Shown: piece by piece, positions 52,913 through 62,202 of the stretch
How the letters are laid out: the number at the start of each line of letters is the position of its first letter
Position numbering within the stretch: the stretch's first letter is position 1
Origin: Effrenium voratum
Lineage: Eukaryota > Sar > Dinophyceae > Suessiales > Symbiodiniaceae
NCBI GenBank assembly: GCA_963377175.1
Contig: CAUJNA010003241.1
Location: forward strand, 703,395 to 767,394
Length of the DNA: 64,000 nt
Direction of reading: 5' to 3'
Made by a program: the position numbers and the translations under genes
The notes under the pieces: model-generated
What the model saw: the letters and a program-made list of their open reading frames with translations, nothing else
What the model was told of the DNA's origin: nothing
The model's database searches: none

Positions 52913-54932
52913 CGCCAGTTCTGCAGCACGCCTCTCCTCTATAGGTCGAAGGTCATATGTGTCTATACGGGGCCTGGAGGCAGTGCTTGCAGATGTGAAG
53001 CAGTTGGGCGAGCTCCCTGACAGTGTATCTCGCAGGACCATCAAAAGGCGTAGGGATGAGCAGCTGGCGGAATGCAGCACCGAGTTCGGACCTTTGATGC
53101 AGTTCATGGATGTGCCTGAGGAGGACAAGCCCGGAGAAGTTGTCAAGGTGCCCATCCTCCCTCCAGCAGCTTGGTTGGCGTCTGCGACGTATCAGTGCGC
53201 TGGGTGGAGGTCCTTCTTTCAGGCACGGCTCCAAGCCAGCCCATGCAGCCATACGGCGCCGTGGAAGATAGTGGTCTATGCTGATGAAGTGAGCCCGGGG
53301 AACCAGCTCAAACACTGCAACGCTCGTAAACTTCAAGTTCTGTATTGGTCATTTTGGGAACTTGGTCCACATGCTCTTAGCACTGAATCTTGTTGGTTCC
53401 CATTAATGGCCGTACGGTCATGCCTGGTGCAGAAACTTGGCGGCATGTCAAAGCTGTGGCGGCAGGCTATGGAATTGTTTTTTACCGGCCATGATTTCCG
53501 AACAGGCCTGTATTTGAGAACATATGGCACCTTGGTCTTTGCCGACATCGGTGTCCTTGTTGCAGACGAAGCGGCCATCAAGCAGGCCCTGGAAAACAAA
53601 GGCGCCTCAGGGACAGTTCTTTGTTGCCACTGCTCCAACGTCATCGACTTCAAGAGCCAGCTTCAGTGGCATGACCGGTCCGGCGAGTTGGTGAGCTCTT
53701 TGAGCACTGATGTGAGGTCATGGCGCCTTCACACAGAGAACAGTGTGAAGCAACTCATTGCTTTTTTGCAGGAGCAGCGCTCAGTTCTGAACCTCGGGCA
53801 GTTTGCCAAGTTGGAGCAGTCTCTCGGCTTCAACTTCCGTCCTCACGGCCTGCTGGCACAGCCCGAATGGGGCCCAAAGTTTGTGGAGAGAACAATGTTC
53901 GATTGGATGCATGTGTACTTGGTACATGGCGTGGCCAACGTGCAATGTGGCCTGGTGGTCGGCGTTTTGGCACGACATGGCTTCAGCATCAAGCACATGC
54001 GCGAATTTGCGCAAGGTTTCAACTGGCCAGCTCGGCTTCGAGGAGCAGCGCCCAAGACTGTGCTCGACAAACGGGGCGCCAGCGAGCCCATCAAGTGTAG
54101 CGCCAGTGAGCTGCTGAACTTTGTACAACTGCTGAGAGCCTTTGTTCTTCTTTTTGTCTGCTCGACGGAGCCAGCCCAGAAGGTCAAGGACGTGGTAGAG
54201 TGTTTTTTTCTGCTTTGCGAGATCCTTGACACATATACGACCTTGCCACATCGAAGGCATGATGCCAACATGCTCTTGCAGACTGTCCAGCAGCATCTGG
54301 AGACCTTCAAACGCATCCATGGCGTTGATCACTGGACAACAAAATTTCACTTATCCCTCCACTTGCCCTCGCAGCTGAAGAAGCACGGATGCTTGGTAAG
54401 CTGCTTCGTGCACGAGCGCAAACACAAATGCGTCAAGCGGGTTGCAAATCATGTTTTGGACACTAGCAAGGCCTTCGAGTCATCAGTCTTGCAGGACATC
54501 GTTTACCGGCAGTTCGATGTTATGAAGTCTCCTGCAGAAATGCCTGGTTCCGCTGTGTCTCTGGTCAATGCCAGGGCGGCCCCAAAGCGGCTTGCCAACG
54601 TGGTCAGGCAAAGCTTGGGCGCTCTCGAGGACGCCGTGGTTGAATCAGCAGCGGACGCAATCCACGCAGGAGGGTATACTGTGGCCAGAGGCGATATAGC
54701 TTCGATCCAGCTATATCATGCTGCCCAGGTGGAGAAGCGCGTCGGCCGTATCGAATTCCATGCTGCCGTGGGGCAGGTCACATGGTCATGTGTGCACCTT
54801 TGGGATACTGTGGACGGCTTCATGTACAGAGTCAAGGACAACCCAGTCCTGATTCCTACTGAATGGATCTTGGGCACATGCCCTTGGTCTCAACGCGATG
54901 GTGCTGCAATTGTACTTTTGCCGCCCACTTAA
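52869..54932 (+). CDS. CACTA/CMC-like transposase, 687 aa
   Basis: The start was placed at the second ATG of the duplicated leader, which is in frame with the body (MAVSSLAVQPVHAS). Around residue 139, WKIVVYADEVSPGN carries a candidate first catalytic aspartate, followed by a conserved-looking RKLQVLYWSFWELGP. A CCHC cluster (TVLCCHCSNV) follows in the middle. Near residue 345, FDWMHVYLVHGVAN gives the second aspartate. Near 500-520, FHLSLHLPSQLKKHG and CFVHERKHKC match the pattern of the C-terminal part of En/Spm and Plavaka-type transposases, with Glu 516 as a candidate third acidic residue. It would cut and join the TCTTAAAGG termini. Family placement is by motif pattern only. Confidence 0.65.
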   Translation: MAVSSLAVQPVHASSASSAARLSSIGRRSYVSIRGLEAVLADVKQLGELPDSVSRRTIKRRRDEQLAECSTEFGPLMQFMDVPEEDKPGEVVKVPILPPAAWLASATYQCAGWRSFFQARLQASPCSHTAPWKIVVYADEVSPGNQLKHCNARKLQVLYWSFWELGPHALSTESCWFPLMAVRSCLVQKLGGMSKLWRQAMELFFTGHDFRTGLYLRTYGTLVFADIGVLVADEAAIKQALENKGASGTVLCCHCSNVIDFKSQLQWHDRSGELVSSLSTDVRSWRLHTENSVKQLIAFLQEQRSVLNLGQFAKLEQSLGFNFRPHGLLAQPEWGPKFVERTMFDWMHVYLVHGVANVQCGLVVGVLARHGFSIKHMREFAQGFNWPARLRGAAPKTVLDKRGASEPIKCSASELLNFVQLLRAFVLLFVCSTEPAQKVKDVVECFFLLCEILDTYTTLPHRRHDANMLLQTVQQHLETFKRIHGVDHWTTKFHLSLHLPSQLKKHGCLVSCFVHERKHKCVKRVANHVLDTSKAFESSVLQDIVYRQFDVMKSPAEMPGSAVSLVNARAAPKRLANVVRQSLGALEDAVVESAADAIHAGGYTVARGDIASIQLYHAAQVEKRVGRIEFHAAVGQVTWSCVHLWDTVDGFMYRVKDNPVLIPTEWILGTCPWSQRDGAAIVLLPPT

Positions 54933-54934
54933 AT

Positions 54935-55835
54935 CTGTGCATGGGAGCATGGCCGTGAGTTGGAAAAGCCCACTGCTTGTGGACCACCAAGTTGCATTGG
55001 GTTTGCTTCCAGTTTCCACTTCTAGTTGGTGGAGGGGAAGGTGTTCCAAGCTGTGGATTCAGATTCCAACCCTAAAAATGCATGTGTATGCTCCGCCTGC
55101 CATAGACTTCAAGATCACTGGCATGCATGCAAGGCATGATCTGTTTGTATATCCGTGCAAAAGTGAGCCTTTGGTCCTGCAGCTTAGATTTGGTTTGCGC
55201 AGTGATTGCAAGGCGTGTTCACGCAGCAGTGCAAATTGGCTTGCGAGCCCATGGCCCTGCATGCATGCTTGTTTCAGAATCTGTGCATGGGGAGCTTTAT
55301 TTTTGTGCTTGTTGAATTCGTGCGTGTTCTGCATGATTGCAAGGTACGCTGCAACCGTGCAAAACTGTTGCGAGCCAGCGGCCCTGCGAGCTTGCCTGCT
55401 CGAGCCTGCGCACGCATGCGCAAGCAAGGGGCGAGTCTTTTTAGTCAAAGTTGATAAAGTAAATACTAAGTGATGTTTCATTGGGGCAGTTTGATCCTCG
55501 TTGTTCCCCAGCCTTCGCTCTTCATTGTAAAGTTGCGTGTGCGTGCTAAACATGTTTGCGAGCCCCAGGCCCTGCATGCAGACTTGAGGCCCTTTATAAA
55601 TTGTATATAAGGTGTTGCGTGCAGACTTGCCGCCCTTGCATGAAGACACGAGGCACTGCATGCAGACTTGAGGCCCTTGCGTGAAGACTTGAAGCGCTGC
55701 GTGGTGTGCGCGCATCATTCGATCATGCCATTTTGGCATCGCGAAGGACTTGTTTTTGTCTTCTTTCAAATATAATTTTGCTTTTGGCAGCTGCAGCCAT
55801 TGCCCCGTGCATGGTTATGGCTGCGTTCCTTCCTT
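54935..55835. other. right flank of the transposon, repeat-rich, no supported gene
   Basis: The motif TTGCGAGCC..GGCCCTGCATGC recurs at about 55238, 55368 and 55556. GCAGACTTGAGGCCCTT occurs at about 55577 and 55660 with degraded copies between. The long frames here (for example plus 54898-55473 and minus 55059-55769) follow these repeats and show no motif. Confidence 0.5.
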
Positions 55836-55991
55836 ACGTCGTAAGTCTTGTAAGTACATTTGCCTAAGTGCGATAAATCAATTTGTGTAACTTTGCTATG
55901 TAATTTGCCATGTGCTGTAAGTTCTTTTGCATGTTGGCTATGTACATAGTGAGTAGGCTAAATAGATACTAACCCCCACGCCCCTTTAAGA
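55836..55991 (-). repeat. right terminal inverted repeat and subterminal motifs
   Basis: The last 13 bases are the exact reverse complement of the left terminus, and pairing continues imperfectly to about 55960. Immediately inside are TTGTAAGTACATTTGCC, TAACTTTGCTATGTAATTTG and TGTAAGTTCTTTTGCATG, a series of related short motifs. Confidence 0.75.
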
Positions 55992-57068
55992 GCGCAGCCA
56001 ACCTTCAGAAAAGGCTTTGATCATGTGTTCGGCATTCTCAGTCTTCATGACTAAGAGGTCGTAGGCCTCGAGCAAGGGAATCACGACTCGCAGGCGAGTA
56101 GCGAAATCGATGAACACAGCAAACTTGACCTTCTTGAGGAGGCCAGGCACGGTCCACTCTGCTGTATCTACACCGACAGTTTCCCAAGGTCCATAGAGCT
56201 CGTGTGTGGCTGCTGGTGGGATAGCACCGGAGCTGGTGCCACCAGGTCGAAGAGATTCACATCCCGGGCACTTGTAGTTCTCGGCTGCCCGTAGTTTCCA
56301 TTGTGGTTGACCTGATTCTCGAAGTAGACGAACCAGATTCCGGGACGTAGGATGTCCGGCAGCCTTGTGATAATGAGCCACCTTAGCTTCCCATTTGCGA
56401 AGCTCTTCTGGAGAGGGACCATCACCATCGTGAACTACCGGTGGAGCAGCAGGGGGGACAGGAGCAGGTAGAACCGGAGGTCCAGGCACTGGTACGGCAG
56501 GGTCACCAGCTGGTGGTGGATCATCAGCAGGTAGAGCAGCGGGAAAGATGTCCACCTCCTCTTCCAAGTCGTGAAGATTCTTGATGGCCGTTGCACAACG
56601 AAGTTGCCGAAGTCCAACTTCTTGATCGCGCCAAAAGCGTGCAAAGGAAGTGACCATCTTCCAAGGGTAGTAGGCCGTCTTGGCGGTCTCCTGACCAGCG
56701 ATTTCACCATGAGGATGTTGGGCACAGCAGACCTTACAGCGGTAGGAATGCCAGAAGGATTCATCGTTGGTCTGAATGCGCCACTTCTTCCTCAAGAACT
56801 CACCGGTGGTGGTGCGCATGTCATAGACACAGCCATCTATCCGGCACGGATTCCAGGGGATGAAGTTGGTGTCCATGTAACTCTTGAGGTCAAGCAGGGT
56901 GGATTCTTTCCAGCCCTCACATTGTACCGGCCATTCCCAGTAGATGAGTACATCAGGGTCAACCTTGAGGCAGTCCTTGATGAAAGCATTGGCCTGCTTG
57001 AGCATGCGACGTTCGCGTCGTCGATAGTCTTCAAGAAGATCTCGACGCTCAGGAGTCCGGTAGTTCAA
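55992..57068 (-). CDS. copia pol: N-terminal half of integrase
   Basis: A 360-residue frame. A spacer with a Pro-rich stretch (VPVPGPPVLPAPVPPAAPP) leads into the integrase zinc-binding region (VAHYHKAAGHPTSRNLVRLL, then KCPGCESL, an HHCC pattern, about residues 230-275). The catalytic core start GVDTAEW follows with the first aspartate near residue 300. The frame stops two codons into the nested transposon at 55986. The rest of the core is on the far side, at 41116 downward. The upstream join to the 57065-57430 segment is a -1 step at about 57080-57090, so the listed Met is not a true start. Confidence 0.88.
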
Positions 57069-57380
57069 CCGATTCCAAGGACACCACTTTGTGCAAGGTA
57101 GTGAGAATATTCTTCTCGAAGACGCTGCCAGATGGCCGGCTTATAGAGATCATATCCTTGTTCAAGATTGACTCGATGAGGTTGAAGACCTTCTCGATCA
57201 CAGGCTTCAGATAGCCAGGAATGAGGTGCGCATGCAATTTCCCAGAGTCCGTCACGACCATCCATGACAAACTTCGCAGTCTCGGTGGTGAGCTGGTTGA
57301 GCATGAGGGTGGCCATCAACATTACCTTCTTGGCCATGTTGTGAGAGACCGGATGAGCCTTCACTGAGACTCCTCCTCCA
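57065..57380 (-). CDS. copia polyprotein segment between protease and integrase
   Basis: The frame reads VKAHPVSHNMAKKVMLMATL, then ...FVMDGRDGLWEIACAPHSWL and ...YDLYKPAIWQRLREEYSHYL. It joins the 57361-57939 frame upstream and the 55992-57068 frame downstream, each by a -1 step. The function of this spacer is unknown; the open frame extends further upstream (to 58105) but that part is out of register and not coding. Confidence 0.7.
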
Positions 57381-57941
57381 GCTCCTGACCGACCGCGTCC
57401 CAACTTGTCGGTGTGCTGCTGACGGATGGTTGTGCTTGAGGTTGAGGCTTGGAGACCTTCTTGGTCGGGTAGCCCTTGGAGATCTTGGTCAGGGACTGGC
57501 CGATGACCGCCTCGATGGAGGAGTGCAGAGCTTCCTCGGCCTCGATCTTCTTGAACATCGCCCGGCAGATGTCGGCCGTGGGAATGTGACCATTCATCAG
57601 GGGCTGCAGCTCGTTGAGCATCCTCAGCACCATGCCGGGGTTCTCGTTCCTGGCCGAGTTGCCATGTGACCCTTTTCGAGGGATGTACTCCAGACGCACT
57701 TGACATACGGCACAATCGATCCATTGAGCGTGTGGGTTGGACTGAGCTCGAGCAGGGAGATGCTTGCCGTAGCATGGCCATTGAGCCATCTGTGCACGGG
57801 GGTCTCGAAGGTCGATCCCATTCTTGCGACTCGGATCCAAAGGTCGGGCCGGACTGCGGCTCGGAGTACTCTTCTTGATGTGACCAATCAACTCCTCGGC
57901 TTCGGCGGTCGTCACGGTTGGAGTCGAAGGCTGAGCCATCA
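57361..57941 (-). CDS. copia polyprotein segment after the protease
   Basis: This 192-residue frame contains a Cys pair and basic region (WIDCAVCQVRLEYIPRKGSH) and ends KPQPQAQPSV...WDAVGQELEEESQ. Its ATG overlaps the stop of the preceding frame as TGATG (57941-57937), but the frame is open further upstream (SSAL before the Met). A one-base break is more likely than a true restart. The role is unknown; it sits between protease and integrase. Confidence 0.7.
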
Positions 57942-59606
57942 GCGCCGAACTGAGGAGTTCTCGAATTGCAAAGGGGTACTGTTACCACCAGACATTGAGC
58001 AACTGGCAGCTGACGGGTCATGAAATGGTTGATCATTTCGAAGAGCAACCGATGCGGCATGCAGAGTTCGGAGTCTTTCACAAGATTGTTCAACCCGTAC
58101 CTCATCAGGAACGATATGATCCACGGTCATGTCATAATACTCAACCGCATGGAACTCCAGTTGATGGATGGTTTCCACTTCAGGGGGTGCTTGATGGAGT
58201 ACACGGATTTCCGGATGGCCTTGATCATTACCACATCCCCTAGTCAAGTAATGGACGAGGTCCAAGACATAGTGGCCCTTCTTGGTGGTCCGAAGTTGAT
58301 ATGGTTCTGGATGAGGGTCATGAGCATCCATAGCCAGTCCCGTGGAAAAGTCAATGATCATCGCTGAGGGGTCCCTTGCCAAGTGATCCATGCCCAGAAG
58401 TAAGGGGACCAAGCTGGTTTTGTCGAACTGGGGATGATGAAGATCCGGTGGATTGGGCAGGGCATACACGGAGAAGCTCTGGGGTTGTCCCGAACTGGTA
58501 GATGTGATAGTGACACGATATAGAGCCTTACCCCACTTACCATTGCCAAAGCGAAAGCACGGCCGCATGTACTTTTCAATCTGGATGGAAGCTGCCTTGT
58601 CCAAGGCCAAAACTGACTTGATCAGTCCCTTGACCGATTCCTCAGGGCCGGCTGACGCGGTGGCTCCACAACCGATCAGAGCTTCACCATCTTGAATATG
58701 CGGGGTGTTGCCGTTGGGAGGCAGGTCGGAGTGACTGTTGAAGAATTCCAGGCCGTGGGCATAGTACTCCGTGTTGTACATGTTCACAGGTGGACGGCCA
58801 ATAGGCGATCCCTTGGGGGTTCCTTTGGAGCCTTTCCAAGCAGCCTGAAGATCTATCCAGTTGGCGAACTTGCCCTTGCGCCCCTTCGACTTGCTCTTGC
58901 CCTTGCCCTTGCCGATGAAGTAGTCGTCGTGGTACGTCGCGAAGTCGTCGACGTAGTGCATGAAGCGACCCTTAGGGCGATTCTTGGCACCCGGATGGGA
59001 CCGATCTGGGCAGTCCCGAGCGAAGTGTTGACCTCCGCATCGAAAGCACCCGGTGTCTGAGGAAGACATCGGTTTCTGATGGCCAAAGCCACGATCTCGT
59101 CGAAGAGCAGCTGTAGCTCGCTGAGCTTCAGTCCATGTACGCTGGGCCTCCATGGCGAGGTTTTCCGCCATGCGCTCAGCGGCTTGAGCTTCCTGTAGTT
59201 GAGGGTCAGCAGGATCATCACCTTGGAGTTGATGGGCTTGAGCTTCAGAAGGTTCAGGTTCTTCAGGGATGTCGCCGTACCCGTAGTACTGGTCATAGTT
59301 AGGGTCCGTCCAGGAGTCCCAGTCGGTCTCCGCGGCATAGTCTTGAAGCCACCAATCGGACTCCTCCATGGGGGACTCAATCATGTTTTGGTAGTGCCAG
59401 GAAGGACGAGGTTGGGATTGATGTGATACTCCCGGTCTACCTAGAAGTTGCTCGTCCCACATGGTCTGGAGGGCCTTGACGATGACCTCAAACTCCAAGG
59501 ATCCACGAGTAGCAGAAACGATGTCACGCTTCTCGTCAGCATTTAGTCCCGCCGCCTGTAGCAGTCGAAACCCACGAAGTACTCCAAGCACAAAGGAATC
59601 TGCCAA
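57939..59606 (-). CDS. copia gag C-terminus with CCHC knuckle, and protease-like region
   Basis: A 555-residue frame. Residues 1-60 continue gag (SFVLGVLRGFRLLQAAGLNA). A CCHC zinc knuckle is at about residues 187-199 (CFRCGGQHFARDC), for binding the element RNA. A basic KGKGKSKSKGRKGK stretch follows. The retroviral-type protease active site region begins at about residue 309 as ALIGCGATASA. The expected catalytic aspartate is replaced by glycine (codon GGT at 58673-58671), which should abolish self-processing. MDHLARDPSAMIIDFSTGLA follows as the second half of the fold. The listed Met is probably internal, because gag starts at 60262. Confidence 0.87.
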   Translation of the reverse strand: MADSFVLGVLRGFRLLQAAGLNADEKRDIVSATRGSLEFEVIVKALQTMWDEQLLGRPGVSHQSQPRPSWHYQNMIESPMEESDWWLQDYAAETDWDSWTDPNYDQYYGYGDIPEEPEPSEAQAHQLQGDDPADPQLQEAQAAERMAENLAMEAQRTWTEAQRATAALRRDRGFGHQKPMSSSDTGCFRCGGQHFARDCPDRSHPGAKNRPKGRFMHYVDDFATYHDDYFIGKGKGKSKSKGRKGKFANWIDLQAAWKGSKGTPKGSPIGRPPVNMYNTEYYAHGLEFFNSHSDLPPNGNTPHIQDGEALIGCGATASAGPEESVKGLIKSVLALDKAASIQIEKYMRPCFRFGNGKWGKALYRVTITSTSSGQPQSFSVYALPNPPDLHHPQFDKTSLVPLLLGMDHLARDPSAMIIDFSTGLAMDAHDPHPEPYQLRTTKKGHYVLDLVHYLTRGCGNDQGHPEIRVLHQAPPEVETIHQLEFHAVEYYDMTVDHIVPDEVRVEQSCERLRTLHAASVALRNDQPFHDPSAASCSMSGGNSTPLQFENSSVRR

Positions 59607-60262
59607 GGAGATCCAGGGTCATCAGGACCAACTGCGGCAGAATGCCGACTCGGAGTGGATCTCGGTGGAGGTCGAAGAGGGGAGCCAACTGATCCATCGG
59701 TATCACCAGCCGCAGGTCTGGTTGTAGGTGAGGGAGAAGGTCGAGCACGGTCTCCGAGATCATCATCATCATCAGGATCAGGTTGATCCTCACCCGGCTC
59801 CGCCTCGTCGGTGACATACTCCTCGGGAAGGTCGAAGTCCTTCTCGTGCTGTTCGATGCCCATCTTATCATCCTTAAGGCGTTCCAGCGCCTCGATGAAT
59901 TCGCTGTAGCCGAGTGCTTCCCGTACAAGGAAAGCATGCATTGCTTCTCCATGTTGGCGACGAAATGCAAAATACTGCTGGCAAATTGCTGCAGCATTCG
60001 GGAGGCTTTGCCTGACCAGCGGACTGCTGGCCAAACGCTGTAGGTAGAGCTTAGTGCCGCCAACGTGATCAAAATCCGCATTGCGCCATGACATAGCCAG
60101 AAGCCTCGCAGGGCCAGACAACCGACTCACCAGTTTGGTGGCGCAATACCTCCGTTTATGATATGGCGTGCTGCGAACGAACCATGACACTTCTCGAGTG
60201 TAGCGTCTCCAGGAGCGAGCAGAGCCATCCCAGGTGGGCACATGATGTTCCTTCTCAGCCAT
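59543..60262 (-). CDS. copia gag, N-terminal part
   Basis: This frame starts MAEKEHHVPTWDGSARSWRR, the typical opening of copia-type gag (a short acidic start followed by a W-D-G-x-x-x-x-W-x-x-Y motif), about 190 bp downstream of the primer site. It continues through the helical capsid-like region (RLSGPARLLAMSW, VRQSLPNAAAICQQYFAFRR) and a Pro/Ser-rich tail. It loses register near 59590, where the next frame takes over by a -1 step. The product would form the particle that packages element RNA. Confidence 0.85.
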   Translation of the reverse strand: MAEKEHHVPTWDGSARSWRRYTREVSWFVRSTPYHKRRYCATKLVSRLSGPARLLAMSWRNADFDHVGGTKLYLQRLASSPLVRQSLPNAAAICQQYFAFRRQHGEAMHAFLVREALGYSEFIEALERLKDDKMGIEQHEKDFDLPEEYVTDEAEPGEDQPDPDDDDDLGDRARPSPSPTTRPAAGDTDGSVGSPLRPPPRSTPSRHSAAVGPDDPGSPWQIPLCLEYFVGFDCYRRRD

Positions 60263-60434
60263 GGCTTGAATAGAAAACTGTAAAGCAAGGTCCAGGTCGT
60301 CTCACCTGTAAGTGCAGAAAATAAAGGAGCGCCGCCAAAAACTTGAAGACCAAGCAGCAGCAATGAAGCAGGGGAACTTCAGGAGATCAAGATTCTTTGA
60401 GAATCGGCTCAACTGAAGAGGTCCAGGCTCGTAG

Positions 60435-60447
60435 CGCTCCGCTACCA
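60435..60447 (-). promoter_or_regulatory. primer binding site for initiator tRNA-Met-like primer
   Basis: One base inside the 5' LTR border, the minus strand reads TGGTAGCGGAGCG, complementary to a tRNA 3' end ...CGCUCCGCUACCA. A tRNA acceptor ending UACCA with U at position 72 is typical of eukaryotic initiator tRNA-Met, the usual copia primer. The match to this species' tRNA cannot be tested here. Confidence 0.75.
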
Positions 60448-60448
60448 A

Positions 60449-60693
60449 TGTAGCGGAGGCACAGGGTTCAGTGTTGGGCTCACGGGGGATCAATGTGTAA
60501 CACAATGTCCACGAAGGCAAGGCGCTCAGCGCACCTGTTTCAGCTGTCGGACGGCCGTCAGGGACCGATGTAATCACTATGGCTGGAAGCCAGACCTCCC
60601 GGTCTGAATAGGACAAAAAGGGGGCCCCCTATGCATGAGCCGATATGGCACACCACAGGATGACTCACCTGACATGTTGTTCAGGAAGCTGCA
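60449..60693 (-). repeat. 5' LTR of the copia element (245 bp)
   Basis: Same sequence as 37565-37809 without visible differences. In the element's direction it starts TGCAGCTTCC and ends CTCCGCTACA. It should contain the element's promoter. Confidence 0.92.
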
Positions 60694-60698
60694 GATTC
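60694..60698. other. target site duplication GATTC (right copy)
   Basis: GATTC directly follows the right LTR and matches 37560-37564, fixing the insertion borders. Confidence 0.9.
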
Positions 60699-60699
60699 C

Positions 60700-62200
60700 T
60701 TTGTGTCTCCAAACCCGGACCGAGTTCGACCTTTTAAGCTGAGAAAACTGTTAAAGTAGGCGTTGGGAGGAAATCTGCTTTGCTTCGGAGAAGCAAAGCC
60801 GAATTCAGTTTGAATCCGGGTCAATAATTCCTGTGATGCCACTTACACAGCTAGCCATTAAGGGAACGCCCAAAAAAGAACACCAGGAGGGTCCATGCCC
60901 AGGATACTGGAAGATCTGCAGGCGGCCACGGAAAAGGCAGAGCCCGGACTTTAAGAAGTTGAGGGAAGGAAAGCCGTCCATCTTGCGACTCAAAGGAACT
61001 CGACCATTTGTTTTTTGATTGTTTTGGGGTAGATTCTTCCTGGTGGATTCCTTGTTTTGTTTGTTTGTTTAAACCGCCAGAGGAGTCTTCTTCTTGGTTG
61101 TTGAAGCTTTGCCACAGGAACATGGTGCATTGTATTCTCGAGTGATGACACAGATTCAGTATTGCCGGCGGACGGTTGCTTGCTTCATCTATGTAAAGTT
61201 GCTGTTGGTTCTGTGCAGTGCAAGTCTTGCCGTTTGCTAGCACACAACCATATTTGCCGCCTTGTCGCGGTTGGGGATATTCAGTTGGAAAACACACCTC
61301 TTCTCTTCATGGAATGACAGATATCACCATGTCAGCGGATGTTTCGATGACTCAGGACTACGAACTACTGTTTATCAACGCACATGTTGTTTTGCTTGGC
61401 ATTCCCTTTTTATCTTGACTATAGCGAAGAAATCTAAGAAGCGTTGCTTCCATTGCGGTTATGCTAACAGCAAGAGTTACTTCTGATCTACCCAACCCTC
61501 TCTCCGCTGAACCGCTATTTACGTGTTCTTTGATATCGAAAAGAGCGGTAAGAGGTTTCCATTTGTTTCAGCATGTGATGAAGGGCGATGAATGAACACA
61601 ACAGGCGACCTGCAACATGTGTTAGTGGCAAATTCATGCTGAACTGGTTTTCTGGCAGATTGTCCACCATCTTCATACTTGCATGACATGCCTTGACCAC
61701 TGAGCCCAAAGTGCCCTCTTTGGGAGAGGCTGAATCCAACTTTAGACATGACCAGACAAGACAACTGTCTTGTACAACTAACTTTCCCAAAGCCGACCTT
61801 TTGACCTTTTGGTTTTCCCATGTTGGTCCATTTTAGCCAGGGCTCCAAAAGGTTAACCTTTTATTTCTGGGTCTTTTGGGGAAGCGAGACAAGAGACCTT
61901 CAGCTGGGTTTCATGTTAGATGACAGGAGGGTACAATGCAAATTGATAGAGCCCCGCTTTGCCTTTGCAGACCATTTGATCGAAGAAGACAGGAAGACAG
62001 GCGAGATGCATCCTCAAATTACAATCTCCTCAACATTGTGATCTGAATTGACGCCCACCAAGCGCGGTTTTGCAGGTTTGCTCCGTTCAATCAATGTCCA
62101 ACCCATGGCAAAAGTTTGGTTTGATTTCCCTTCCTGTCCTTTGACCAAAGACCACAATTCCAGACTGATGGCAGCAACCCTGACTTGCACTGCCTTACCA
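60700..62200. other. non-coding stretch, no supported gene
   Basis: A small hairpin (GCTTTGCTTCGGAGAAGCAAAGC region, 60777-60800) is the only structure noted. Frames such as 60851-61297 minus lack motifs. Confidence 0.4.
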
Positions 62201-62202
62201 AA

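Larger units (their letters stand above)
41119..55991 (+). mobile_element. 14.9-kb multigene DNA transposon with TCTTAAAGGGGCG termini
   Basis: The ends are inverted repeats: 13 perfect bases (TCTTAAAGGGGCG), then imperfect pairing over about 32 bp (left CGCGTCTTAGTATGTTTTTG, right, reversed, TGGGGGTTAGTATCTATTTAG). Subterminal regions carry TTGTAAG and CTTTGCTATGTAA-like motifs (left 41165-41400, right 55840-55950). All supported genes lie on the plus strand: 764 aa, 174 aa, a spliced gene, 84 aa, 221 aa, a frameshifted Lys/Ala-rich gene, and a transposase-like gene nearest the right end. Terminal structure, 2-bp duplication and transposase type fit a divergent CACTA/CMC-like element. The large passenger content is unusual. 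Confidence 0.85.
37565..60693 (-). mobile_element. Ty1/copia-type LTR retrotransposon, interrupted by a DNA transposon
   Basis: The element spans 23.1 kb, of which 14.9 kb is the nested transposon at 41119-55991, so the retrotransposon itself is about 8.25 kb. On the minus strand the order is LTR, primer site, gag with a CCHC knuckle, protease-like region, integrase, reverse transcriptase, RNase H, LTR. Integrase before reverse transcriptase is the diagnostic copia order. The LTRs read as identical and the GATTC duplication is intact, which indicates a recent insertion. Yet the coding region changes frame five times, each time by the same -1 step, and the protease lacks its aspartate. As sequenced it is unlikely to be autonomous. 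Confidence 0.93.

Noticed and set aside
53781..54350. Minus-strand frames opposite the transposase
   Set aside because: Antisense of a long motif-bearing frame; no independent evidence.
55726..55741. ATGCCATTTTGGCAT resembling part of the dinoflagellate spliced leader (CCATTTTGGCTCAAG)
   Set aside because: It is a short self-complementary sequence, lacks the CTCAAG end, and is not followed by a coding sequence.
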